A stretch of DNA of 64,000 nt from Hemicordylus capensis (lineage: Eukaryota > Chordata > Lepidosauria > Squamata > Cordylidae). Below are positions 17,018 through 29,400 of the stretch, piece by piece. The notes below the pieces were generated by a model. It saw nothing but the letters and a program-made list of their open reading frames with translations, made no database searches and was not told the origin of the DNA. Position numbers and translations under genes: made by a program. The first letter of the stretch is position 1. The number at the start of each line of letters is the position of its first letter. The stretch spans positions 15,898,501 to 15,962,500 of the forward strand of contig NC_069662.1 in NCBI RefSeq assembly GCF_027244095.1, written 5' to 3'.

Positions 17018-18519
17018 TATACAGTACTTATTTCTTGTAGATGGGCCATGCGTGACGATGTGGTAGGAAGGAGGCGATTGGCTGAGTTTGCAAGCAGAAG
17101 CACCTGATTGGGCAGTGGGGATTCCATATGCAGAGTTTGCAAGCAGAAGCACCTGATTGGGCAGTGGGGATTCCATATGCAGATAGGGAGAAGGAGCCTG
17201 TGAGAGCAGAAGCACCATGGTGATTGGGCAGTGGGGATTTCCTATGCAGATAAGGAGGGGCTGGTGATGGTTATGGTCAGTTGGAATGCAGCTGTTACTG
17301 GTAGGAAGATATTCTTGATATAAAAGGATAGCAGGCAGGGGTCTGCAAAAAGACAGGATGCCGTTGTGTAAATGAACAAAATCTGTTAACTCAGGGAGGG
17401 GGGAGAAAAAACATGAAGGGAGGGGGAAGAAAGAGTGGAGAAGAGCGAGTGGACCAGAGAGAAAGAGCAAAAGCAGGGAGGGGGAAGAGAGACGGAAGGA
17501 AAATGGACAGGCCTGAGCCTGTCAGCAGCCTGAGGGGAATGAATGGCCATAGCAGCACTAGCAGCAAGGAAGAGCCCAGTCAACCACTGCTGCTGTTTAG
17601 GGCTACCGGGGCCATAGTCAGAGGGAGGCAGGCAGACAAGGGATGGGCCGCGGGCCTGTCAGCGGCCTGAGGGGAACGAGCGGCCATGGTGGTGGCAGCA
17701 GCGAGGAATGGCCAGGCCAACCACTGCTGCTGCTCCTGAGGGGAGGAGAAGGAGCGGGGTGAGGGTGGGGAGCTCTCTGGGGATAGGGGGCTGCAGCTTG
17801 GCCAATAGGCAGCAGCAATGCTGCAGCCACGACCAAGAAGGGCGAGGAGGATGGAAGCAACGGGATGGAGGAGGAGCAGGAGTGCAGCTCAGGTGAGGGT
17901 GGAGAGATCTCTGAGGTGAAAGGAGCAATCAAGTACTAACGCGCAGATGCTCTAGAGCAGGGATTCTCAACGTGTGGGTCCCCAGATGTAATTGGACTTC
18001 AGCTCCCATAATTCCCAACCAAAGGCCGCTGGGCCTGGGGATTATGGGAGTTGAAGTCCAATAACATCTGGGGACCCACACGTTGAGAAACCCTGCTCTA
18101 GAGCGTGCAAGAGTTCCAGCATTGAAGCGGAGAGAAATAATGGCAGCGGTCAGGATGCAGAGGTGGAGGGCCGGCAGGCGAAGCCCCTCTGGCCAAAAGA
18201 GGTGGGTGGATGGCGGGCGAAGCCCCACTGGCCAGGAAGAGGAGGCAGTGGTGGGGAGAAATGATGGCGGTGCTGAGGAGGTGGGCATACGGCGGGCAAA
18301 GCCCTACCAGCCGGGAGGAGAAGGTGGGAGGTGGTGGTGGGATGGCCTCGCCCTGGCCCGCCCAATGGGGAGAGCTGCGGGGGGAGAGAGCGCGAGCGAG
18401 CCGCGGGCGGGGGAGAGCGAGCCACGGGGGGGAGCGAGCGCGGGGGGGAGAGCGAGCTGCGGGGGGATGTCACAGGCTCAGTACACAACTGCACAGATGC
18501 TCTGTGCGGGGTCAGCTAG
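17018..18519 (+). mobile_element. Non-autonomous Helitron, 1.5 kb
   Basis: The 5' part (ACTTATTTCTTGTAGATGGGCC, then the 58-bp minisatellite at about 17100-17260) matches the Helitron at 1466-1838. The 3' end is hairpin GCACAGATGCTCTGTGC (18491-18507), eight bases, CTAG|T at 18516-18519. Its first base directly abuts the minus-strand Helitron. The GC-rich middle holds a MITE; nothing codes for a recognisable protein. Confidence 0.7.
17958..18095. mobile_element. Hairpin MITE (hAT-type) with 8-bp duplication
   Basis: CAGGGATTCTCAACG...CGTTGAGAAACCCTG, almost a full-length inverted repeat. Flanked by CTCTAGAG at 17950-17957 and 18096-18103. Inserted in the + strand Helitron. Confidence 0.88.
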
Positions 18520-18527
18520 TTTATTGT

Positions 18528-18792
18528 TATTTTGAGCAATATTTATATTCCACTTTTCAATAGAAAAGCTCTCAAAGGAGTTTACATAGCAAAAAGCATG
18601 AGAAGAGGGTTGCCATTCCCAAAGGCACTCAAAATCTTAAAAGAACCATGAGATAGACACCAGCAACAGCACTGGAGGGATGCTGTGGTGGGGTTGGATA
18701 GGGCCAGTTGCTCTGCCCCTGCTAAATGTAAGAAAGCCACCACGTGAAATGCTGCCTCTTTGCCCAGTTAGCAGGAATTACTCTCATGTGTA
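18528..18792 (-). repeat. LINE-tail-like interspersed repeat
   Basis: Carries the family marks GACACCAGCAACAG, GGCCAGTTGCTCTGCCCC and TGCCTCTTTGCCCAGTTAGC. Same family at 19795, 25628, 33215, 37385 and 48905. Confidence 0.65.
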
Positions 18793-18952
18793 ATTTTAAT
18801 CTAGCAGTTCCTGCAAGGAGAACAGGATCGCATAGATTTTCCCGTACCTCCCATTTTATCTCCACAGTAGCTCGGTAGGTTAATTGAAAGGCAAGAAGGT
18901 GAACCAAAGAGCTTCCAGCAGAGTGGGCCTTTCAATCAGCAGTCAATCTATC

Positions 18953-19012
18953 TTAGGAACACAGGAAGCTGCCTTATACCGAATCAGACCATTGGTCCAT
19001 CTGTTGTCTACA
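18953..19012 (-). repeat. 5S-tRNA SINE, tail fragment
   Basis: Only the tail remains (GGAAGCTGCCTTATACCG, AGACCATTGGTCCATCTG). Confidence 0.65.
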
Positions 19013-19079
19013 CTGGGGCTGTCAAACCCCCAGTGAAGCATCAAAAGGAGGTCAAGGCGGAGCAGCAGCAACAGTGAGA

Positions 19080-19290
19080 AAGCAAGTGATTTCCTGGAGT
19101 GTTTCCACACAGGGTTGTTACTGCGAAAGAAGAGAGTGTGTGCACCAGCCAAACTTACCCCAAAGTCCATTCAAGATCTTTGGAAATACCCCACACACAA
19201 ATCAGGCTTTGTCTTCCGAATTCTAGCTTATCTCGATGTATTTCCAGGTTTTTAAAATCCTGGTTTTAAGTAAGTTTTTCCTGAAAATGC
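19080..19290. repeat. Dispersed repeat shared with 44590-44770
   Basis: Shares CCAAACTTACCCC, TTCAAGATC, CACACACAAATC and TATTTCCAGGTT in order with the second site. Family not recognised. Confidence 0.6.
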
Positions 19291-19794
19291 CTAGAGGTTT
19301 TACAGACAGGGCTTCTCCCCACCCCACCCCCGAATCCAATCCTGATTGGAGTGTGCTAGTCCACATATTAGCTGGATTTAATCTGACCTCCCTACGTGCT
19401 ATCAGGGACCAGGACAGACAGGACTTTGATCCTCCCAGAATGGAGGCTGCGAAGTTAGGGGGGGGCAGGGGGGACCTCTATTTCCAGGGCTTCTGCTTTC
19501 TCCAAAGGTGTTGATGGAGCTGCTGATGGCTATGTGAATGGTCCATCTAATCCCTTGAATTAAAATGCCTCAAATCTGCTGCAAAGCAGATACTCCTGTC
19601 ATGTGTGGTAAAACCTCCTGGCAAGTAGAGAGAGGCAATGACATAGAGACCCGGGTTTCACGATCCATGAGACCTGGTGTCTTCTGGTGAGCGGGGAGAG
19701 TAGGCTAAGCAGAGAGGGGCCCATGGGCGGCTGTATCAGCCACCCACACAATTGCTGGCTCTGTGACGGAGCTGGCAGGGGCTGGGGGGAGCAG

Positions 19795-20035
19795 GGGCCG
19801 ATTGGCCCCCACAAGTTCCAGCATGCCCTGCACGAAGAAGAGAGCAACTGGCCCTATGCATCCCCAGCACAGCATCCCTCCAGTGGCTGTATTGGTGTCT
19901 GTCTTTTGTTTCTTTTTTAGATTGTGAGCCCTTTGGGGACAGGGATCCATTTTATTTTTTTATTTATCTATATAAACGTCTTTGAGATCGTTTGTTGAAA
20001 AGCGGTATATCGATATTTATAGTAGTAGTGGTGAT
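19795..20035 (+). repeat. LINE-tail-like interspersed repeat
   Basis: AGATTGTGAGCCCTTTGGGG, AGGGATCCATTTTA and a final GCGGTATATCGATA tail mark this as a sense-strand copy of the 18528 family. Confidence 0.65.
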
Positions 20036-20876
20036 GAGAGCCTGCACCCTGATCCAAGATGGCAGCCGTCCAGAAAGCAGAAACTGAAAGATTAGTTCCT
20101 ACCCGGATTGCTGGTTTCGTATGGAGCAGCACTCAGTCCTGTGAGCTCCAACTGCAGAATGAAGCAGTTCTGCCAAGGTGGAACTTTACCACCTCATCTC
20201 CCACACGCATTCTTAGGACCACCCACGTTCTGCATCATCCAGGTGACCCAGAGCCATCTGCCTCCTCACGCTCTTTGATATGCACTCAATTCCCAGTGCC
20301 TGTTCCCAAAAACTCCCAAGTGCCAGTTACAATTATCAGCTGCCTGTTACTCTGCAATATCCTTTGCTGGGAAATTGGATCCTCAAGTTTCCGTATCTCC
20401 ACCCTGACCCTCAGCTGCTCCAAGTACTCAAAAACCAAAGGGCTGTCTGCCTGCCTGTGAAAAAAAGGATATTTACCCAGCAATACCAGACAGTCACCCT
20501 AGAGGGCTCCTAGAACCTTGTAAATGGTTGCATCCAGGAACATATTCTGGGACCAAGACACTTGAGCAGTGTTTCTGGTGTGGGGAAGGACTCCTCCCCT
20601 ACTCTACTAGCCCTCGTTATCTGTCAGAAGCAAAAAAAATAAAAATAAAAATTGGATGGCTTCCCAGCCTTCTCAAAACCATGACGGAGCTATATATAGG
20701 AAGCCCAGGGGCAGGACCAACGGTCATTCATTTGGCTTTTGTGCCTGTCCCAGGATGGTTGGTATCTCCTTGGTGTGCCTCTCTGATCTCTGCCTACTCG
20801 CCTGATATCCCTGCTGAAATCAGCTGATCTCTGCTGACTCCCCTGAAATCCCACACTCAACTGATCTAGTAAGGGG

Positions 20877-20877
<1 letters not shown>

Positions 20878-20938
<61 letters not shown>
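20878..20938 (+). repeat. (CTTT)n microsatellite
   Basis: About 15 perfect tetranucleotide units. Confidence 0.95.
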
Positions 20939-20939
<1 letters not shown>

Positions 20940-20964
20940 CTGTCACTTAACTGCATGCCATTCC

Positions 20965-21115
20965 CAGTCTAAAGATAAAGTGTGCCATGGTCAATTTTGA
21001 CTCCTGGCGCCCACAGAGCCCTGTGATTTTTCTTTGGTAGAATACAGGAGGGGTTTACCATTGCCTCCTCCCACGTAGTATGAGATGATGCAGCCTTCTC
21101 CAGTGCACGTGGGCA
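20965..21115 (-). repeat. Bov-B-tailed tRNA SINE, tail half
   Basis: AAGATAAAGTGTGCCATGG to TTGCCTCCTCCC and TATGAGATGATGC match the fuller copy at 39543-39777. The tRNA-like head is missing. Confidence 0.65.
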
Positions 21116-21854
21116 TGAAGTTTGCGGTTTGCAGAATGTTAAAGTGTGTAGTGGGTCAGATGAGTTGAAGATCTCTCTTGAGAAGAAGCTGTAGGACTAT
21201 TTATAGCCAGCAAGGTCCCCAAAAGCATTCATTATTTTTTCTGTATTTATTGCTGTGACTTCATTTTAAGTATGGAGACAATTCAATAATGGCAATAAGT
21301 ACATCTAATGGGGACGAAGGAATCTGGGGTAATTTATCTGGCTTAAAGCTGGGTCTGGTGCTTGATTCCAGGAAAAACTGCAGGTACAGGTGCCTATATG
21401 CATATACATTTTTGTGTGTGAATAACTATACATGCACTCCTTTTAAAGATGAACCTGGATACAGCCCCACTCAAATGCAGGGCACAGATAGGAAGTATAC
21501 TGCTGTAAATGCCTTCAACATAACTGTACATGCATACAGATCTATATAGGTATACACTGTACACAGATTTTATGTGCGTTGGATGTAACATGGGAATAGG
21601 ACTTTAGGTATGTGTGAGTCCATCTCTCCCTTGGAAGACCAAAGATACACACACACGGCAGCTGCCAGTCTGATCTATACAACCATGAACGATGTGAAAA
21701 TAAGTGAATATGAGATGCCTGGGTGACCACTAGTGTAGATGGAGTTTGATGGATTATTGTTTTGATTTCTGATGTCATTAGCCAGATAATTGGAGTTGTA
21801 GTCCAACAACATCTGGGGACCCACACGAGACAGCATTATGTAGTGTGTAGGTAA

Positions 21855-22240
21855 CTAGGGATGTATAGGAACAGATTGTGCACTACCCGAGGGGTGGGTG
21901 CCTTTACTTGCTCCTTACCTGCTCTTCCCCACCCTGCCTCTTCCCCTCCGCTGGCACTCATTTTTCCAAGAGATGTGAGGGGCTGCCACACTGCTTCCTG
22001 CAGCCCCAATCAGCATTGGCATGCATATGACCAGTATATTGACCACGAGCGTGCATGTGCCCTGGCCATGTGTGTGCCGATGCTGATTGGGGCTGCAGGA
22101 AGCAGTGTGGCAACCCCATGCGTCTCTTGAGAAACTGAGCGCCGGTGGGTGGGGGGAGTGGCAGGAGCTCCTTACCTGCTCTTTAAAGGCATCCCGCCCC
22201 CCACAGGTGAGCCAAGGAAGTGCTGAACTGGCTCACACAC
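21855..22240. mobile_element. hAT-like short element
   Basis: Ends read TAGGGATGTATAGGAAC and CACACACATCCTTA, inverted relative to each other, with internal inverted segments (CAGCCCCAATCAGCATTGGC and its complement). The target duplication is not clear. Confidence 0.45.
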
Positions 22241-22494
22241 ATCCTTAGTGTACAGATTTGTGTGCACACAGAGTTATTCAGTTCACACGTTATGCTGAAT
22301 GCAGGTTCAGAAGTGCACTTCCTATCTGTATCATGCACTGGAAGGGCCTTTTAAAATGAATGTGTTGAAAAAGACAAACACACAACAACACGAACAAGTG
22401 AACAGATATCTATAACAGCCATCTGTCTGAAACGAGTCTACAAAGTCTCCCCAAATAATAATTTACAGGGAATGGCTAAAGACAAGATTAGTCT

Positions 22495-23140
22495 CAGGGG
22501 TGTAGCTATAATTGAGTGGATAGGCTCAAATAACCCAGGGCCCCCAGCTCTAGAATCCGTCCCTCCCCAGTTCCACCCCTTCCTATTTTCTTCATTATCT
22601 CCCTCTCTCCAAGGGGCCGCTGGAAGCAGGGCCGGATTAAGCTAGTGCGGGGCCTGTAGCATATGTTATAAAGGGGCCCTAAATTTTAAACAATGCACAT
22701 AAATATTAAAACATAAATTATTTACTTGCATAGTAAAGTAATTCAGTTTTCCCATTTGCTGTATTTTGGAGTATGGGAGACCAAGTCACGAACTCACACT
22801 TACTACAACAGTGAACGTTTATATACGGTTTTTCAATCAAAAATCTCAAAGTGGTTTTCATAGAAAAATAAAGAGTGGCTAGATGACTCTCTGTCTCCAA
22901 AGGGCTCACACTCTAAAAAGAAAAATGTGGTAGGCACCAGGAACAACCACTAGGCAGATGCTGTGCTGGGCCTTCTCTTAAAAGGCATATTTAGCAGGAA
23001 AGGGATATTTATTGGAAGCCAGGCGTGCGGGGCCCTAAAAAATGTGGGGCCCATAGCAAATGCTACATTTACTACTACATTAATCCGCCATAGCCGGGAA
23101 GAGGGGCAAACACGGGCCCCCTCTCCCCTAGTGACACCCA
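22495..23140. mobile_element. hAT element with nested insertions, 8-bp duplication
   Basis: Begins CAGGGGTGTAGCTATAATTG and ends CTAGTGACACCCA. Flanked by ATTAGTCT at 22487-22494 and 23141-23148. A second element (about 22630-23092, CAGGGCCGGATTAAGC...TTAATCCGCCATAGCC) sits inside, and a LINE-tail copy (about 22805-22985) sits inside that. Confidence 0.75.
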
Positions 23141-23887
23141 ATTAGTCTCCAAACAGCTCTCTTCCTAGATATTAAGCACTAACTGCATCAACATATTGCT
23201 TATAGTTTCAAATGCCATGCAGTGCAGAGTACTGCAAACCCATCACACAGAAAATGCTTCCCAACAGCAAAAAGGCAACAGGTGTGGGGAAACGCAGCTG
23301 TATATATGGTAATCAAACATACAGAAGGGAGAGAAAGAAGCAGGCTGACATTGTGCCCCTGAGCTCCAGTTTCCCTGCTGGTTTCCCCTTCAGAGTTATT
23401 TATAGGGCATTTATCACATGCTCGGCCAAGGGTTTGGCAGCTACATTGCAGGGTTAACATTCCTCTCCTACTTGCAATAGGTCAGGCACAGCCTTGAGTG
23501 AGATGGAGGCACAAAAGTGAACAGAGTGCAGGGGGTGGGGGCCGGGGAGAGAAGAAAACCATTTCTCCCAAAGTCAGAGGGGTTGTGGGTGAGGCCAGAG
23601 CAAATGGGACTAAGAGAGTTAGGACTAAGCTCAAAGGAGGGATCCACCGCGAAGAAAAATGAGGTATCTGCCTCAGGCTGTGGATCTGGGGTGTCATTAA
23701 GGGTGGCAAAGTGGAAGACAGGCAGACATCTGATCCTAAGGCACAATTAGCTAGGAGGTCTTCCTGCACAAAACCCCATTGCATCCCCAAAGGATTGTGT
23801 CCCCATGCTAACTAATGGGGGAAGGGGAATGTTGCTCTTTGCATTTTCAGCTTCAGGCCCCGCAAAGATCCTAAGCCGGCTCTGCAC

Positions 23888-24206
23888 TGACCAGGGTGCT
23901 TTCCAGATTAGACCCTAAAATGGGGTCAGGATGTTCCTCTGAAGTGTGCTTCCACACTCCCTGTTTTGTGACACCACAGTCCAGACTCTGGCCACAGGGT
24001 GCTGTTCATATGTCAGATGCCTTGTTTTGAATTAAATCGCTGCGATTTAGTGCTATGATGTCATTTATCCGGCGTAAAAAAGGTGTTGTTTTTCAGGGTT
24101 GTTAGTTTTCGTGAGATTGCTCCCCCTGCAGGTTTTGCATTTTGACTGCGATTTGCCTGAAGGAGGCATTTAGCCGCTTTTAAGCGGCTAATCTGGAAAG
24201 CCCCCA
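23888..24206. mobile_element. MITE with CTTTCCAGATTA inverted ends
   Basis: Left GGGTGCTTTCCAGATTAGA, right GGCTAATCTGGAAAGCCCCC. Ends are related to elements at 39376 and 44076. Confidence 0.6.
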
Positions 24207-24569
24207 GGAGCAACACAGAGTGCGCTAAGACCTGAATTGGAGTCAGTGCTTCTTGTTGCTCAACCCCAGCCCAGGACCAGTTTTCAGTGCCCTGAGCTCA
24301 GCTCAGTTACATTTAAGAAGTCATCCTGAGCTGCTTTCCAGAGATTATAGTTTTCCCGTAAGGGGGCGGGGGGTGGACTCTGCAGCCCCCCCTCACTAAG
24401 GAAGCACTTCATTGTGCATAAACAGCAGATTCCTCCTTGCAACTGTTAACTGCAGTTGCTGGAAATCAGCTACTCTTCCACCAGCAAGTCCAACTGCTAG
24501 CAGCTGTTTTGCTGGGGGCGGGGGTGGGTGGGTAGGATGGAAGTCATGCTAATATGTCAGGCTCCTATG

Positions 24570-24727
24570 GGACAGTGTCAGTGCTGGCAGGCAGAAGGTC
24601 CCAGGTTCACTCCCTGGCATCTCTGGATTGGGCTAGGAGAGACTCCTGCCTGAAAGCTCGGAGAGCTGCTGCCTGTCAGTGTTGACAACACTGAGCTAGA
24701 TGGTATATGAGGCAGCTTCTTATGTTC
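24570..24727 (+). repeat. 5S-tRNA SINE, tRNA part and tail
   Basis: Begins within the B-box-like GGTTCACTCCC, then GCTGCTGCCTGTCAGTG, ACTGAGCTAGATGG and CTTATGTTCC. The head is missing. Confidence 0.65.
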
Positions 24728-24729
24728 CT

Positions 24730-25320
24730 ATGGTAATAAAATAATAATAATAACTTTGTTAGCCACCCCATAACAAATTGTGGGCAGCTCACAACAACAT
24801 AATAAAACCGATTAAAGCACATAGCACAAAACAGAACAAAAAAAATTACAATATAAAATAGGAAATACAAATTACAGTACAGAACATTTTAAAACTTAAA
24901 AAAAAGCAGTTTTCAAAAGCCGGAGTGAACAGAAAGGTCTTCACCTGGCATCTAAAAGAACAAAGTGACGATGTCAGGTGAGCCTCACTGGGGAGGCTAT
25001 TCCATAGATGGGGTGCCATCACCAAAAAGGTCCCTAGTAGCCACCTGCCTCACCTCATTTGGCAGGGGCACTCAGAGCAAGGCCTCCAAAGAAGGGGCAA
25101 GGTGCTCTCATATAGGTCCCAAGCATATAGGGCTCTAAAGGGTAAAACCAGCACTTCGAATTGGGCCTGGAAATGGGCTGGGAGCCAGTGCAGCTGACAA
25201 AGCACTGGTGTGGTATACACCCAGCCCCAGTTAGTAATCTTGCAGCACTGACCAACTGCAGTTTCTGGACCATTTTCAAAGGCAGTCCCACGTTCCTGTG
25301 TTCCTTGTTGCAATTCAGGT
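24730..25320 (-). mobile_element. L2/CR1-type LINE 3' end
   Basis: The minus strand encodes the ORF2 C-terminal mark QLHWLP followed by VLVLPFRALYAW, then a 3' UTR ending in an (ATA)n tail at 24728-24750. 5'-truncated and degenerate. Confidence 0.7.
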
Positions 25321-25342
25321 AATGATAAACACATACCCTACC

Positions 25343-25535
25343 TGGAGATGCCAGAGATTGAACCTGGGGCCTCCTACACGCAAGCCTGCAGATGCTCTTC
25401 CACTGAGTGGAGGCCCCTATAGGGAATATCTTACAGTGCTCACATGTCATCACCCATCTGAATGCAAACTGGGGCAGGCCTTGCTTAGCAAAGAGAACAA
25501 TTTGTGCTTGCTATCAGCTCTCTGGAGGAGGAGAA
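25343..25535 (-). repeat. 5S-tRNA SINE with clear tRNA segment
   Basis: The minus strand shows both parts: a 5S-like head (GCTAAGCAAGGCC) and a tRNA-like segment with a B box (GGTTCAATC) and AGAGCATCTGCAGG. Confidence 0.75.
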
Positions 25536-25627
25536 CTTGCAAGCATGCGTGGCCATAACCATGACAGAAAGGTTCAAAGGTGAAGACTGCTTTTTTAAAA
25601 AATCCAAGCTTTAATGTGCTGTCGTTT

Positions 25628-25895
25628 GTTTTTTTGTTTGTTTGTTCAATTTCTATACCGCCCTTCCAAAAATGGCTCAGGGTGGTTTACACAGAGAAAT
25701 AATAAATAAATAAGATGGATCCCTGTCCCCAAAGGGCTCACAATCTAAAAAGAAACATAAGACAGACATCAGCAACAGTCATTGGAGGTCCTGTGCTGGG
25801 GTTGGATAAGGCTAGTTACTCTCCCCCTGCTCAGTAAAGAGAATCACCACGTTAAAAGCTGCCTCTTTGCCAAGTTAGCAGGGAGACCTGCTAAA
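25628..25895 (-). repeat. LINE-tail-like interspersed repeat
   Basis: TTTCTATACCGCCCTTCC, CTGTCCCCAAAGGGCTCAC and TGCCTCTTTGCCAAGTTAGC. It ends about 160 bases before the TRIM72 start codon, so the TRIM72 leader and promoter sit in or beside repeat DNA. Confidence 0.7.
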
Positions 25896-26055
25896 CTTTG
25901 CTCTTTCTAAACTTTTAGCTGTATTCGTTCTGTTTTTAAGTTCTTACTGGATTATCTGGTTGTAAACCACCCTGGGGTCTTAGGATGAAGGGCAGTATAT
26001 ACATATAAACATAGGAGCTGCTCCTCTTGTCCCTAGCTGCCTGCCTTCTGCCGCC

Positions 26056-26454
26056 ATGTCGACCTCCAAGCAGCGTCTCATCCAGGGCATGCACCAGGAC
26101 CTCAGCTGCCCCATCTGCCTCAAGCTGTTCCAGTCTCCCGTGACGACAGAGTGCGGGCACACCTTCTGCCAGGACTGCCTGTCTCGGGTGCCCAAGGAAG
26201 AGGACGGCAAGGCCACCTCCTGCCCCGCCTGCCAGGCCCTCACCAAGGTGGAGCAGCTGCGCATCAACCAGCAGATGGAGCACCTGGTGGAGTGCTTCCG
26301 GCAAGTCCCCCGCGACCACTGCGAGGAGCACCTCGACCCGCTGAGCGTCTACTGCGAGCAGGACCGGCAGGTCATCTGCGGGGTGTGTGCTTCCCTGGGC
26401 AAACACAAGGGGCACAACATCATCACGGCTGCTGAGGCCCACCAGAGGATGAAG
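26056..26454 (+). CDS. TRIM72: TRIM72 exon 1: RING and B-box
   Basis: 133 codons, ending RMK|GTAGGC at phase 0. Holds the whole RING and B-box. Confidence 0.96.
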
Positions 26455-29400
26455 GTAGGCCTCCAGACACAAAGCCCTTCTCTCCTGGTGTCAGGCCTCC
26501 TGTTCTTCCTCTCTGCCCGGGATCACCCACAGCCACTCCTGGCTTTAATCCAGCTCTCAACCAACCCAGTCTGGACCAACAGCTCATTTTGTGGCAGAGT
26601 TCTTCTGGGACGGTGCCATTCCAGAGTGCAGTGGGGGCTCACGTGTTTGAAGGTAGCCCCAAAGAGGAAACCTCCTGCACATAGAAAACTAGCATGTCAA
26701 GGAGGAGAAAGCCAGGTTAGAGCCCCTTCACCTGATTTTTAGCCTTCTGTGTTTAGAGGTTTTCTTATAGGGGAATGTTCAGTCATGCAACTTTCCCCCC
26801 CAACCTGCAGTCTGACATGGTACATTCCAAGAACAGTTTAAGATATTGTTCCATACTTGACAAATCTATCTAGTTGGTGTTCTCTCTCCTAGCTTGCTGT
26901 CAGTTCCCTTTACCTACCATCCACTTCCCTCTCTGTACTTTCTCCGAGGCTGCCCCTGAAACAAAACAAACCTCCCCTTTCTAATAATAAAGCCACTTCC
27001 CTCTCCTCCTATAAATCCTTCCTCTCAACCCACATTTTCAACAAAGTCTTTCCAGATCCCTCTGGCCCAGGGGTGGCCAACCTGAGGATCTCCAACTGTC
27101 GCTGGACTGCAATTGCTGGAGATGATGGGAGTTGTAGTCCAACAACAACTGGAGAGTCTCAGTTGGGTCACCCTGTTCTCGCCTAAGCATGCCTCCCCCT
27201 GCCTTTCCCTGGTTCCATCCTCGCAATTCATTTGTCACAGCCTGCTGGAAGAAATCAGGTATCCCCCCTACACACACACACCTCCTTTCTTGTCTGTCTG
27301 AAGACAGTTTCCTTCTCAAAAGGGCTCACCATCTAAGAAGAGACACAAGAGGAGGTCAGTCTTGGGGGTAGGTGTGAGCTGGGCTGTCACCCATGGTACC
27401 TACCTGACCTTGTGTCCTATCACACTTTGATAAAATAGCCACGAGAGGGCGCCAAAGGCACTCCTCACTCAGAATGGTGTGTATCCTGGGGTCCACTATG
27501 CAGCAGAACAAAGGCTGGTTCACTGGATCCTAATTAGGGTAGGACAAGCTTCCTAACCAAGTTCAGGACCTGTGTGTGCTCCCATTTTCTGATGGTGTGT
27601 GAGTGAAAAACAAGATAGGATGCACCAACAGTGATTGTCATCAGCTGGCCTCCTGCTGGGTGGGAGAGCTCCGTCCTGCCCATCACCTGTACTCAGATGC
27701 TGAATGAGGTAGGAGGGAAAGCCCTCCTACCCAGCAGGAAGTTAGTTGATGGTCACTGCTGGTTCTTCCTACCTTGTTTTTCACTTGCACACAATCAGAA
27801 TATTAGAGCACTCACAACTCCTGAATTTCGGTAGGACACATGTTCTAGTTCTACCCATTTCTTAGTTGTGTGAATGAAGGGAAGTTGGTGCTGCAGGGAG
27901 GGGGAAGGAGATGGTGGTTGATATCAACAAAGACTTGCATAACGAACCAAGTTGTGCACTGGCAAGAAAATCATGCAGCTGTGCAAAATCTCAAAAATGC
28001 ACTCTTGTGCTTTTGCACAAACATTCCCTGCAATGTAAATGTAAATGGGCAGAGGAAGAGATTTCCTAGCAGGAGGCACACTGCAGGTTACAGAAGCACA
28101 AGGATGTTTGCACCAATTTAATGCTAGTCTGGAACACAAGCTCCCGATAAAGCACAACTAGCTAGCGCAGCATCTGCATGCTTACACAACATGTTTGTGC
28201 AAGTGCTTCGTTAGCCTGGATATCAGCTGGTATTCTTAAAAAATATATACATATACTTACCCAGTTTTCAGTTGTGTGAACAGCCTCATAGTCTGCTCAA
28301 AATAAGAAAGGAATGTGTCACTCTTGTACAGCACCAAGAACATGGTATTAAATTCTCATAGTGTTTTGATGTATCATTTTAATTTATTTTTTAAAAATGT
28401 GGTACTTATCCACCAAGTCCACCCTGAGAGCTCAGGATGAAGGGTAAGAAATCTAGCTAAATAAATAGATGATCAAATTTATACTTGTCGCAGCAACATC
28501 CTATCTTCTCTTCTTGTCCAAATGAGACCTACAGTATACCCTGCTTCTCTTGGTATCATTTTAGAAGCAACTTCCACAGCAGCAAGTCCAGCTGCAAGAA
28601 GCCCAAGTGAGAAAGGAGAAAACTATTGCCCTGCTGAACCGGCAAATAGCAGAAGTGGAGGTGAGCCATTTATACATGAGAACAAAAAGGCCACTATGAA
28701 TAGATATACATTTGACACCATTGGAACGATCACGGTTTCCCTCAAAGAATCTTGGGAGCTGTCGTGTAGAGGAAGTGATGAGAATTCTATTAAAGATCCC
28801 TCACCCCTCCACAGGAAATGATATTCCTAGGATCCTGTACTGTAGATATGTTCAGTGCACATATAAAGCCAACAACCTAGATGGCTTTAAGAGGGGTTTG
28901 GATAACTTCATGGAGGAGAGGTCTATCAATGGCTACTAGTCGGAGGGCTAGAAGCCACCTCCAGCCTCTGAGGCAGGATGCCTCTGAGTACCAGTTGCAG
29001 GGGAGTAAAAGCAGAAGAAAGGGCATGCCCTCAACTCCTGCCTGTAGGCTTCCAGCGGCATCTGGTGGGCCACTGTGTGAAACGGGATGCTGGACTAGAT
29101 GGGCCTTGGGCCTGATCCAGCAGGGCTGTTCTTGTATTCTTATATGAATGAGTATGTTCTTAGAAGAGCTAAATATTAATTAAAGTCAGCATTTTCCTTG
29201 CCAAATACTGAAAACAAGAGGAATTGTTCAGTTCTGTAAGGGCTAACATTTATCCTTACCTGAAATTTTGCAAATGAACACATGTAAATTAACAAAGACT
29301 GCTGTGGAGATCTCGGCTGTCTCCCCTCCTGCCTCTCCCAAGGCTACTGGAACATTTCGCTTATTAAGATTGTTTCAAAGAGGCAGTTCCATTAACAAGA

